From JBFHNV01 sp965365655 (GTDB taxonomy: Bacteria; Pseudomonadota; Gammaproteobacteria; HK1), in contig CBDUCN010000197.1 of assembly GCA_965365655.1 (NCBI GenBank), forward strand, positions 1 through 9,967: 9,967 bases of DNA, given 5' to 3'. The position numbers and the translations under genes are program-made. Of the stretch, positions 1 through 6,877 are shown piece after piece. Position 1 is the stretch's first letter. Every line of letters starts with the position of its first letter. The notes beneath the pieces are model-generated. The model saw only the letters and a list, made by a program, of their open reading frames with translations. It searched no databases and was not told the origin of the DNA.

Positions 1-1761
1 ACCGCGACGGTGTCGGCCGCCGGCACCCAGTCGCTCGACGTGACGCCGCTCGTCGTCGCGTGGGCATCGGGCACGCAGCCGAACCACGGCCTGCTGCTGC
101 TGGGCGCGGGCGGTTTCCAGGCCGACTTCACGAGCAGCGAGGGCGCGGACGTCGCGAGCCGCCCGGAGCTGACCGTGACCTACACCTGCACCTGCGGCGC
201 GCCGTGCGTGCCGGCGACATATCAGGCGGTGTCGCGTCCGGAGGCGTCGGACGACGACGCCGAGCAGCGCGGCGACGGCTCGATGTACCTGAACAGCAGC
301 GACCTGGAGCTGGTCGAGGACGGCGCCGACAACCAGACCGTCGGCATCCGTTTCCCGGGCCTCGCGGTGCCGTCCGGTGCCGAGATCGTCAGTGCGACGG
401 TCGAGTTCGCGGTCGACGAGACCGGCGCCGATCCGACCACGGTGACCTTCGCCGGCGACGCGGCGGACGACGCGGCCGCGTTCGGCAGCGCGGCCAACGA
501 CATCACCTCGCGTACGACCACCGCGGACGCGGTCACGTGGAGCGAGCCGCCGTCGTGGGACACGGTCGGCGACGCGAAGCTGACGCCCGACCTGCGCACC
601 GTCGTGCAGGAGGTCGTGAACCGCCCCGGCTGGGCCAGCGGCAACGCGCTGGTGCTGATCGCGTCGGGCTCCGGGCGGCGCACCGCGGTCGCGTGGGATC
701 TCGACCCGCTGAAGGCCCCGCTGCTGCGCGTCGAGTATCGCGGCGCGGCGCCGGCGTTCCCGGACAGCTACGTCGATCGCTTCGAGTCCGACAGCTGCGA
801 CCCGGCGGTGGACTACGCGAACAGCGACGGCACGCTGGGCTGGAGCACCGAGCAGTGGGCCGAGTCCGGCGACGCGGGCGGCGACCCGTGCGCCGGCGCG
901 GTGCGCCTCGAGCCGGACGGCGACGACCGCTCGCTGCGCCTCGCCGGCTCCGGCAATGCGCTGGAGCGCGCGCTGAACCTCGCCGGCGCGACCTCGGCGG
1001 TGCTGCGCCTCGACTACCGCCGACAGGCGCTGGACGACGCGGCCGATCACGTGGTCGTCGAGATGAGCGGCAACGGGCTCGGCTGGACCGAGGTCGGGCG
1101 GCTGGAAGGCCCCGGCACCGACACCGGCTACCGCCGCTTCCACGCGGACGTGACCGCGTTCGCGGCCGCCGACGCGCGGCTGCGCCTCCGCACGTCCGGC
1201 CTCGGCGACACCGGCGCCGGCGAGGACCTGGTGCTCGTCGACAACGTGCGTGTCGCGTCCGACGCGGCCGGCGGCGGCGGGTGCGTCGGCACGCTGGTCG
1301 ACGACTTCGAGGCCGGCGGCTACGCCGGCAGCGGCGGCAACGTCGCGTGGTCCGGGCCGTGGACCGAGATCGGCGAGAGCGACGGCGCGGTGACCGGCAG
1401 CGTGACGGTCGGCCCGTTCGCCGGCAGCCAGGCGCTGAAGGTATCGAACGCGAACATGGGCGCGTGGCGCGGCGCCGACCTGTCGGCGTTCACGACCGCG
1501 ACGCTGGAGTTCAGCTACCGCCGCGACAGCCTCGACAAGAAGGCCGAGGAGGTGCGGGTGGAGGTGTCCTCGAACGGCGGCGCGAGCTGGACCCAGCTCG
1601 CGTTCCTCGACGGCGCGGCAACCGACCCGGACTGGCTGACGCTGAGCTACGACGTCAGCGCGTACATCGGAACCGATACGCGGATCCGGATGTCCAGCTC
1701 CTCCCAGATGGCCGCCGACGACGCGGTGCTGTTCGACGCGGTGTCGATGTGCCTGGAGTGA
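1..1761 (+). CDS. DNRLRE / MAM-like multidomain secreted protein (5'-truncated by window edge)
   Basis: The reading frame is open from base 1, and its first visible residues are already inside a folded domain, so the true start lies upstream and the GTG at 10 is not the start. The first 60 or so residues match the end of a DNRLRE-type beta-sandwich (a WASGTQPNHG stretch, then RPELTVTY), followed by a CxCGxxC motif (cysteine codons at 187, 193 and 205). Nucleotides about 217-753 encode a second beta-sandwich of a type I recognise from large surface proteins of marine and environmental bacteria (SSDLELV, then QTVGIRF, then NRPGWASGNALVLI, ending LLRVEY). From 769 to the TGA come two MAM/jelly-roll-like halves with DRFES and DDFE openings and paired cysteines suggesting disulfides. 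The whole C-terminal module is repeated at the end of the next gene. An exported pilus-associated or adhesin-like role is inferred from position before a pilin-like gene and MSHA genes; no enzymatic motif is visible. Confidence 0.85.
   Translation, partial: TATVSAAGTQSLDVTPLVVAWASGTQPNHGLLLLGAGGFQADFTSSEGADVASRPELTVTYTCTCGAPCVPATYQAVSRPEASDDDAEQRGDGSMYLNSSDLELVEDGADNQTVGIRFPGLAVPSGAEIVSATVEFAVDETGADPTTVTFAGDAADDAAAFGSAANDITSRTTTADAVTWSEPPSWDTVGDAKLTPDLRTVVQEVVNRPGWASGNALVLIASGSGRRTAVAWDLDPLKAPLLRVEYRGAAPAFPDSYVDRFESDSCDPAVDYANSDGTLGWSTEQWAESGDAGGDPCAGAVRLEPDGDDRSLRLAGSGNALERALNLAGATSAVLRLDYRRQALDDAADHVVVEMSGNGLGWTEVGRLEGPGTDTGYRRFHADVTAFAAADARLRLRTSGLGDTGAGEDLVLVDNVRVASDAAGGGGCVGTLVDDFEAGGYAGSGGNVAWSGPWTEIGESDGAVTGSVTVGPFAGSQALKVSNANMGAWRGADLSAFTTATLEFSYRRDSLDKKAEEVRVEVSSNGGASWTQLAFLDGAATDPDWLTLSYDVSAYIGTDTRIRMSSSSQMAADDAVLFDAVSMCLE
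769..1758 (+). other. 330-codon C-terminal module, copy 1 (two MAM-like halves)
   Basis: This stretch opens YVDRFES and ends SMCLE before the stop. It has the same length as 4008-4997 and aligns by eye residue for residue without obvious gaps. Each copy holds two related halves: an N-terminal half with a cysteine pair (FESxxCDP and GDPCAG) and a C-terminal half opening DDFE, flanked by cysteines near its two ends. Shared islands include GAWRGADLSAFT and NGGASWTQL. It is a diverged protein-level duplication rather than a recent DNA repeat. Confidence 0.8.
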
Positions 1762-1832
1762 CGCACACGAAACGTCGCGCGACGCGGATCCCGCGCGATG
1801 CGGGTCCTGCGCGACGCGCGCGGTACTCGGCG

Positions 1833-4800
1833 ATGCGCGAGATCGGCTTCGTGCTGCTGCCGGTCACGCTGCTGCTCGCGGTGATCGCCGCCGCCGCGTG
1901 GATGGTCAGCCGCGAGGGCGCCGCCGGCGCCGGGCGGGTGGTGCGCGCCGAGGAGGCGCACCTCGCGCGCTACGTCGCGGAGGCCGGGCTGGCCCACGCC
2001 GAGTGGGCGGCGGGCACGGCGTCGTGCGCCGGGTACGCCCTGCCCGACACCGCGTTCGGCGCGCACGTGTACAGCGCGGTGTTCACGCCGTCCTTCGGCT
2101 CGCCGGTGTCCATCGCGGCGACCGCGACCCTGGCCGGGGGTACGCAGCGCACCGTCAGCCGCCGCGGCGTGCCGATGTACGAGCCGGCCCAGAGCGTCTC
2201 GATCCAGCCCGACGCGGCGGCCGGCAACGACACCTTCCTCGACCAGTGGTTCGCCGATACGCCGAAGGGCAACGCGCTGCGCCTGGAGTCCAGGGACGTC
2301 TCGGGCGCCAACGCGCTGCGCCCGCTGCTGCGCTTCGACCTGTCGTCCATCCCCGCGCAGGCGACGATCACGTCGGCGACCCTGGAGCTGTGGCTCGAGC
2401 AGAACAGCTTCGACCCGGTGGCCATCTCGGCGCACCGGGTCACGGCGGCGTGGAACGAGGCGACCGCGACCTGGAACGAGCGCGACGCCGGCGTGCCGTG
2501 GACCACGCCCGGCGGCGACTTCGATCCGGCGCCGCTCGCGACGACGACGGTCGCGCCCACGACCGACGTGTTCTACGGCTGGCCGATCACCGACCTCGCG
2601 CGGGCGTGGCACGCGGGTACGCAGCCCAACCACGGCGTGATCCTGGTCGCGCCGACCGGCAGCAACCCGAACAGCTTCAGCGCGAGCGACGGCAGCACGC
2701 CGGCGCAGTGGCCGCGGCTCACCGTGACCTACGCGTGCGAGTGCGGCGCCGCGCCGTCGGAGACGATGATCCTGCAGCCCGGCGCGAGCGACGGCGCCGA
2801 CGCGTGGATCGGAAACCGCCTCGCGAGCGAGGAGAACTCGAACAACGGCGCGGCCGACCGCGTGCGCGTGTCCTCCGGCGCGCGCCACGGGCTGCTGCGC
2901 TTCGACCTCTCGGCGCTGCCGGCGCAGGCGATCGTCGAGTCGGCGACGCTGTCGCTGCACCTGCTCCAGCACGAGCCGGGCGAGATGACGGTCGCGGTGC
3001 ACCGCGTCAGCGCGCCGTGGGCCGAGGGCAACCAGGACGGCGGCGGCACGCCGGACGGCGCGACGTGGCACACGCACGACGGCGTGACCGCGTGGGGCGC
3101 GTCGGGCGGCGACTACGACGCGACGGCCAGCGACACCGTCACGGTCAGCAACGTCGACGGCACGCGCAGCGAGTGGGACGTGACCACGCTCGCACAGGCC
3201 TGGGCGGCCGATCCGTCGGCGAATCACGGAATGCTGCTGCGCTACGTGTCCGGCGACTCGCTGGATCACTTCTTCGCGTCCAGCGACCACTCGATCACGA
3301 GCAACCACCCGCGGCTCACGGTCAGCTTCCGATGTCCGTGCGGCGTCGTGTGCCCGGCAGGCGGGTACACCGCGGACTTCGGCACCCGCGCGCTGCTGGT
3401 GGTCGACGACCCCGCGGCGCTCGTCGCAACCGAGGCCGAGAAGCGCACGCTGATCGAGTCCTTCGGCTTCACCACGTCGCTGATCGACTCCGCGGCGCCA
3501 GCGGCGGACTTCCGCGCGGCGGCGCTGGTCAACGACGTGGTGTTCGTCGGCGAGGACGTGCTGTCGGGCGATCTGGACACCCGGCTCACAGGTACCCACC
3601 TCGGTGTGGTCAACGAGGAGCCGGCGCTCGCCGACGAGCTGGCGATCTGGACCGGTCACAGCACCGGCACGGCCAGCGTCATCGACATCGTGGACAACGG
3701 CCACTACGTGACGCAGGACTTCGCGATCGGGCCGCTCACGCTGTTCACGAGCGCGCAGCCGGTCGCGTCGGCCTCCGGCACCATCGCCGGCGGCGTAGAG
3801 CCGCTGGGCCGCCTGTCGGGCGTCACCGCGCTGGCCGCGGTGGACAAGCTCGCGGCGCTCACCGGCGGCGCGCCGGCGCCGGGGCGCCGCGTGCAGCTGC
3901 CGTGGATCGGCGACTACGTGCCCGGCGAGATGACCCCCGACGCGCACACGCTGCTGCGCCGCGCGCTGGAGTGGGCCGCGACGCCGCCCGACCCGACGAC
4001 CGCCGCATACTTCGACCGCTTCGAGTCGGCGACCTGCGATCCCGCGACGGCCTACGCGAACAGCGACGGCCAGGTGGACTGGTCGGGGCGGCCGTGGACC
4101 GAGCGCAACGACGTCCCTGGCGACCCCTGCGCGGGCTCGGTGAAGATCGTCTCCGACGGCGGGAGCAAGCGCCTGTTCCTGTCCGGCTTCGACCGCGGTG
4201 CCGAGCGCCTGGTCGACCTCGCCGGCGCGACCTGGGCCACGCTCAGCCTCGTCTACCGCCGCGACAGCCTGGACGACGCGGGCGAGTGGGTGGCGGTGGA
4301 GGTGTCGCCGGACGGCGGCGCGAACTGGACGGAGGTGGGCCGCATCGAGGGGCCCGGCAGCGACGCCGAGTACCTGCCGCTGGCCTTCGACATCGCGCCG
4401 TTCGCGGGCCCGCTGACCGGCATCCGCCTTGTCGCGCAGGGCATGAGCGTGGGCGGCGGCAGCCCGGATGCCGTCTACGTCGACGACGTGCGCATCGAGA
4501 CCGATGCCGCGGGCGACGGCGCCTGCGCCGCGGTGCTGTCGGACGACTTCGAGAGCGGGGACTTCGCCGGCAGCCCCGGCAGCGCGGCCTGGAGCGCGGA
4601 CTGGACCGAGATCGGCGAGGTCGACGGCGCGGGCGCCGGCAACGTGACGGTGAGCGCCTTCGGCGGCTCCCAGGCGCTGGGGGTGGAGAGCAAGGACCGC
4701 GGCGCGTGGCGCGGCGCCGACCTCTCCGCGTTCACCAGCGCGGTGCTGAGCTACCGCTGGCGGCGCGAGAACCTGGGCAACCAGGACTTCGTGACCGTCG

Positions 4801-5000
4801 AGATCTCCGGCAACGGTGGCGCGAGCTGGACGCAGCTCGAGCAGCTGTCCGGGGTGGCCACCGACACCGACTGGCAGACCTCGCTGTTCGACGTGAGCGT
4901 GTACCTCGGCACCGACACCCGCATCCGCTTCCTGAGCAACAACAAGATGGGCGCCGGCGACCTGGGCTACTTCGATGACGTCTCGGTGTGCCTGTACTGA
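1833..5000 (+). CDS. Pilin-like (PilX/MshP-type) N-terminus fused to DNRLRE, GATase-like and MAM-like domains
   Basis: With the ATG at 1833 the product has 1055 residues. It begins MREIG then FVLLPVTLLLAV, a short prepilin-type leader (cleavage G5/F6) and a hydrophobic helix at about 6-28, but with Pro at mature position 5 instead of the usual Glu. A YVAEAGL segment typical of PilX/MshP-like minor pilins follows. Next come DNRLRE-type domains at about 120-300 and 310-500 (FDLSSIP, ITSATLELW, WPRLTVTY), each followed by a CxCG motif (C302/C304; C501/C503, with a further C507). Residues about 515-715 resemble a class I glutamine-amidotransferase/ThuA-like fold (ALLVVDD start, RRVQLPW, LLRRALEWA end) with no cysteine, so probably non-catalytic. 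Residues 726-1055 are the MAM-like module shared with the preceding gene. A GTG at 1758, overlapping the previous stop, is an alternative start giving a leader 25 residues longer. A minor pilin carrying an adhesive tip is the favoured role by inference. Confidence 0.85.
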   Translation: MREIGFVLLPVTLLLAVIAAAAWMVSREGAAGAGRVVRAEEAHLARYVAEAGLAHAEWAAGTASCAGYALPDTAFGAHVYSAVFTPSFGSPVSIAATATLAGGTQRTVSRRGVPMYEPAQSVSIQPDAAAGNDTFLDQWFADTPKGNALRLESRDVSGANALRPLLRFDLSSIPAQATITSATLELWLEQNSFDPVAISAHRVTAAWNEATATWNERDAGVPWTTPGGDFDPAPLATTTVAPTTDVFYGWPITDLARAWHAGTQPNHGVILVAPTGSNPNSFSASDGSTPAQWPRLTVTYACECGAAPSETMILQPGASDGADAWIGNRLASEENSNNGAADRVRVSSGARHGLLRFDLSALPAQAIVESATLSLHLLQHEPGEMTVAVHRVSAPWAEGNQDGGGTPDGATWHTHDGVTAWGASGGDYDATASDTVTVSNVDGTRSEWDVTTLAQAWAADPSANHGMLLRYVSGDSLDHFFASSDHSITSNHPRLTVSFRCPCGVVCPAGGYTADFGTRALLVVDDPAALVATEAEKRTLIESFGFTTSLIDSAAPAADFRAAALVNDVVFVGEDVLSGDLDTRLTGTHLGVVNEEPALADELAIWTGHSTGTASVIDIVDNGHYVTQDFAIGPLTLFTSAQPVASASGTIAGGVEPLGRLSGVTALAAVDKLAALTGGAPAPGRRVQLPWIGDYVPGEMTPDAHTLLRRALEWAATPPDPTTAAYFDRFESATCDPATAYANSDGQVDWSGRPWTERNDVPGDPCAGSVKIVSDGGSKRLFLSGFDRGAERLVDLAGATWATLSLVYRRDSLDDAGEWVAVEVSPDGGANWTEVGRIEGPGSDAEYLPLAFDIAPFAGPLTGIRLVAQGMSVGGGSPDAVYVDDVRIETDAAGDGACAAVLSDDFESGDFAGSPGSAAWSADWTEIGEVDGAGAGNVTVSAFGGSQALGVESKDRGAWRGADLSAFTSAVLSYRWRRENLGNQDFVTVEISGNGGASWTQLEQLSGVATDTDWQTSLFDVSVYLGTDTRIRFLSNNKMGAGDLGYFDDVSVCLY
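4008..4997 (+). other. 330-codon C-terminal module, copy 2 (two MAM-like halves)
   Basis: This is the second copy of the module at 769-1758. It opens YFDRFES and ends SVCLY, with the same spacing of cysteines (CDP, DPCAG, GACAA and the C-terminal VCL). By eye roughly half the residues are identical to copy 1, with the strongest conservation at YANSDG, LAGAT, WTEVGR, GAWRGADLSAF and GTDTRIR. The equal length indicates duplication followed by substitution with few or no net insertions. Confidence 0.8.
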
Positions 5001-5017
5001 GACACGTCCGCGGCCGC

Positions 5018-5098
5018 GGTGCGCGCCCGGGCGTGAAGAAACCCGGGGGTGCTGCCGATAACGGTTGCAGACCTCCATCGCGCTCCCGGGCGCGCACC
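5018..5098 (+). repeat. 14-bp perfect inverted repeat upstream of mshI
   Basis: GGTGCGCGCCCGGG at 5018-5031 is the exact reverse complement of CCCGGGCGCGCACC at 5085-5098, with 53 nt between the arms. A third CCCGGG at 5042-5047 could pair with the left arm instead, so two hairpins are mutually exclusive. A separate 12-bp palindrome (CCGCGGCCGCGG, 5008-5019) lies just before it. No T-tract follows, so a classical intrinsic terminator is not supported; an RNA structure in read-through transcripts is possible. Confidence 0.6.
5034..5061 (+). promoter_or_regulatory. Candidate sigma-28 (FliA-type) promoter before mshI
   Basis: GCCGATAA at 5054-5061 matches the sigma-28 -10 consensus at all eight positions. 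Upstream, TGAA at 5034-5037 matches three of four bases of the TAAA -35 core, with a 16-nt spacer where 15 is usual. Transcription would begin a few bases downstream of 5061, giving a leader of about 50 nt before the mshI ATG at 5119. The element is conspicuous because it is A/T-containing sequence in an extremely GC-rich gap. If used, it would tie pilus-platform expression to the flagellar or motility regulon. This is a motif match only; the -35 is imperfect. Confidence 0.45.
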
Positions 5099-5118
5099 AC
5101 GAGCCGCATCCTCGCGCC

Positions 5119-6231
5119 ATGCTGAACACGCTGCGACACAACCCGTTGGCCCGCGTCCTGCCCGCCGTCGCGCGCCGGCGCAACGGTCCGATCGGCCTGG
5201 ATCTGGGCCCCGAGCACGCGAACCTCGTGCAGATGGCGGTGCGCGGCGACGGTGCGCGCATCCGCGCGCTCGCGAGCGTGCCGTACCCGGACGGGCGCGA
5301 CGCGGCGCTGGCCTCGCCGGCGGCGCTGCGCGCGCTGCTGCGCGCGGCGATGAAGGGGCAGCCCTTCGCCGGGCGCAGCGTCGTCACCTGCATGCCCGCG
5401 GACCAGGTGCGGCTGTGGCCGGAGAGCTACCGCGTGACCCACGACCGCGGCGAGGGCGCGACCGTGCTGGGCCTCGCGCTCGAGCGCCTCGGCGGCGACC
5501 CGACGGACTGGGTGGTGGACTTCATACCGGTGCGGCGCGCGAGCGCGGACGCGGTGGAGCGCGACGCGATCATCACCGCCGCGCGCCGCGACGCGGTGCT
5601 CGCGTGGCTGGAGCTGATCGAGGGCGCCGGGCTCGAGGTGGACGCCGTCGAGGTCGGGCCGGTCGCGATCCAGCGCCTGGTCGCGGCGGTGGCCGACACC
5701 ACCGCGGAGCAGAACCTGCTGACGATCAACATGGCGCGCGGGCGCACCTACATCACGGTGTTCGCCGGGCGGCGCCTGATGGTCGAGCGCGACGCGGCGA
5801 TCGGCGAGCAGGACCTGCTCGCGCGCGTGGCCCGCGACCTGGACATGGAGCCGGACGCCGCGCGCCGGCTGCTCTACCGCCACGGCCTCGCGCCCGGCCC
5901 CGAGGACGAGGGAGGCGTCGCGTCCACGATCGCCGCGATCCTGAAGCCGGCGCTGATGTCGCTGATGGAGGAGGTCGAGAAGGTGATCATCTACACCGCG
6001 TCGAAGCTGCGCGGCGCCGCGGTGGACCGCGTGTACCTGCTGGGCGGCATCGCGCGCTGGCCCGGCGCCGCCGGCACGCTGAACCGCATGATGTCGCTGC
6101 CGGTGGACGTGCTGGACCCGCTGGAGGCGTTCTCCCGCGGTCACACGGGCGGCGACGGCGAGCAGGCGGGCAACGCCGGCGTCACGATCGCGACCGGCTG
6201 CGCGCTGCGCGGGATCGTCGACGGTGTCTGA
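5119..6231 (+). CDS. mshI: PilM/MshI-like actin-fold pilus assembly protein
   Basis: This encodes a 370-residue cytoplasmic actin-like ATPase-fold protein of the PilM/MshI family. In type IV pilus systems PilM binds the cytoplasmic tail of PilN and links the inner-membrane platform to the motor. Visible actin-fold signatures are the phosphate-1 motif IGLDLG at residues 25-30, a second strand-turn near residues 203-215 (INMARGRTYITVF), and the adenosine motif VYLLGGIARWPG near 305-316. No signal peptide or membrane segment is seen, as expected. The ATG at 5119 is chosen because the in-frame TTG at 5065 would add a non-conserved proline-rich stretch; no good Shine-Dalgarno precedes either. It heads the mshI-pilN-mshJ-mshK run, and its stop overlaps the next gene by 8 nt. 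The family assignment is strong; the symbol is by operon context (MSHA-type partners MshK and MshL downstream). Confidence 0.88.
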   Translation: MLNTLRHNPLARVLPAVARRRNGPIGLDLGPEHANLVQMAVRGDGARIRALASVPYPDGRDAALASPAALRALLRAAMKGQPFAGRSVVTCMPADQVRLWPESYRVTHDRGEGATVLGLALERLGGDPTDWVVDFIPVRRASADAVERDAIITAARRDAVLAWLELIEGAGLEVDAVEVGPVAIQRLVAAVADTTAEQNLLTINMARGRTYITVFAGRRLMVERDAAIGEQDLLARVARDLDMEPDAARRLLYRHGLAPGPEDEGGVASTIAAILKPALMSLMEEVEKVIIYTASKLRGAAVDRVYLLGGIARWPGAAGTLNRMMSLPVDVLDPLEAFSRGHTGGDGEQAGNAGVTIATGCALRGIVDGV

Positions 6232-6877
6232 GCTCGACCTGGTCCCCGCGAGCTGGCGCGAGCGCCGCCGCACCCGGCGCGCGCTGGCGCGCTTCGGCCT
6301 CGCGTACGGGGTCACGCTGGCGCTGCTGGCCTCGGCGGCGATGTCGCTGGGGCTGCGCATCGAGGCCGAGGCGGCGGAGGTGGACCGCCTGCGCGACGAC
6401 CGCCAGGCGGCGCTCGGCGAGCGCGCCCGGCTGGAGCAGATGCAGCAGCGCCAGGCCGAGCTGACGCGCACCCTGCGCACCCTGGACAAGCTGGGCGGCA
6501 CCGCGGACCTCGGGCGCGTGTTCGCGGCGGTGGACCGCAGCCTGGGCGCGCAGGTGTGGTTCCGCGACTGGGTGTTCATGCGCGCCGGCGAGTTCGTGGA
6601 CGTCGAGGAGCGCACGGTGGACACCGGCTACCTGATCATGGTGCCGGAGCAGACCGCCGGCGAGCGCAAGCGCGCGTGGCGGCTGCGCACGCACATGGAG
6701 ATCCGCGGCCAGGCGCTGACCCACTCCGCGCTCGCGGAGTTCGTGCGCCGCCTGTCCGCGCAGCCCGCGGTGCGCGAGGTCACGATCGTCGACACCCGCA
6801 GCCAGCGCGTGGACGAGGTCGAGGTGGTGGACTTCGAGCTCGCGGTGGTGGTCCGCGAGCCGGGACGGCGCGCGTGA
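6224..6877 (+). CDS. PilN-like pilus inner-membrane platform protein (MshI2-like)
   Basis: This 217-residue bitopic inner-membrane protein has the PilN architecture. The N-terminus MSELDLVPASWR corresponds to the conserved PilN cytoplasmic tail (normally INLLPWR-like) that docks onto PilM. A basic stretch follows, then one membrane helix at about 24-44, a charged coiled coil at about 45-90 (EAEAAEVDRLRDD onward), and a C-terminal periplasmic domain of the PilN/GspL ferredoxin-like type. It should heterodimerise with the PilO-like product of the next gene. The GTG at 6224 is chosen because it starts exactly at the conserved tail; GGGA at 6211-6214 may act as Shine-Dalgarno. It overlaps the mshI stop by 8 nt and the next gene by 4 nt, so the three are probably translationally coupled. 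Confidence 0.85.
   Translation: MSELDLVPASWRERRRTRRALARFGLAYGVTLALLASAAMSLGLRIEAEAAEVDRLRDDRQAALGERARLEQMQQRQAELTRTLRTLDKLGGTADLGRVFAAVDRSLGAQVWFRDWVFMRAGEFVDVEERTVDTGYLIMVPEQTAGERKRAWRLRTHMEIRGQALTHSALAEFVRRLSAQPAVREVTIVDTRSQRVDEVEVVDFELAVVVREPGRRA

Noticed and set aside
60..1757. Upstream in-frame extension of the pilin-like gene back to position 60
   Set aside because: The extension is arginine/glycine-rich and lies wholly inside the first large gene in another frame. Recognisable protein begins only at the leader around 1833, or at most at the GTG at 1758.
1773..1795. Terminator between the two large genes (palindrome CGTCGCGCGACG and a CGCGG/CCGCG hairpin)
   Set aside because: The stems are short, have no T-tract, and lie in a 71-nt gap between genes that appear co-transcribed. 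They are likely chance in this base composition.
5001..5118. Possible c-di-GMP (GEMM-type) or other known riboswitch before mshI
   Set aside because: None of the conserved GEMM sequence blocks could be found; only simple GC-rich inverted repeats and the promoter-like octamer are visible.
5065..5118. TTG at 5065 as the mshI start
   Set aside because: It adds 18 residues of proline/histidine-rich sequence not typical of PilM/MshI, and it would leave almost no leader after the candidate promoter. The ATG at 5119 is better.
1647..5393. 1,248-codon open frame on the minus strand
   Set aside because: It is arginine/alanine/histidine-rich low-complexity sequence antiparallel to recognisable domains on the plus strand. 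Long stop-free shadow frames are expected in DNA with this GC content.
4732..6624. 630-codon minus-strand frame
   Set aside because: It is antisense to the MAM-like module and mshI/PilN-like genes, has a composition typical of shadow frames, and shows no recognisable domain.
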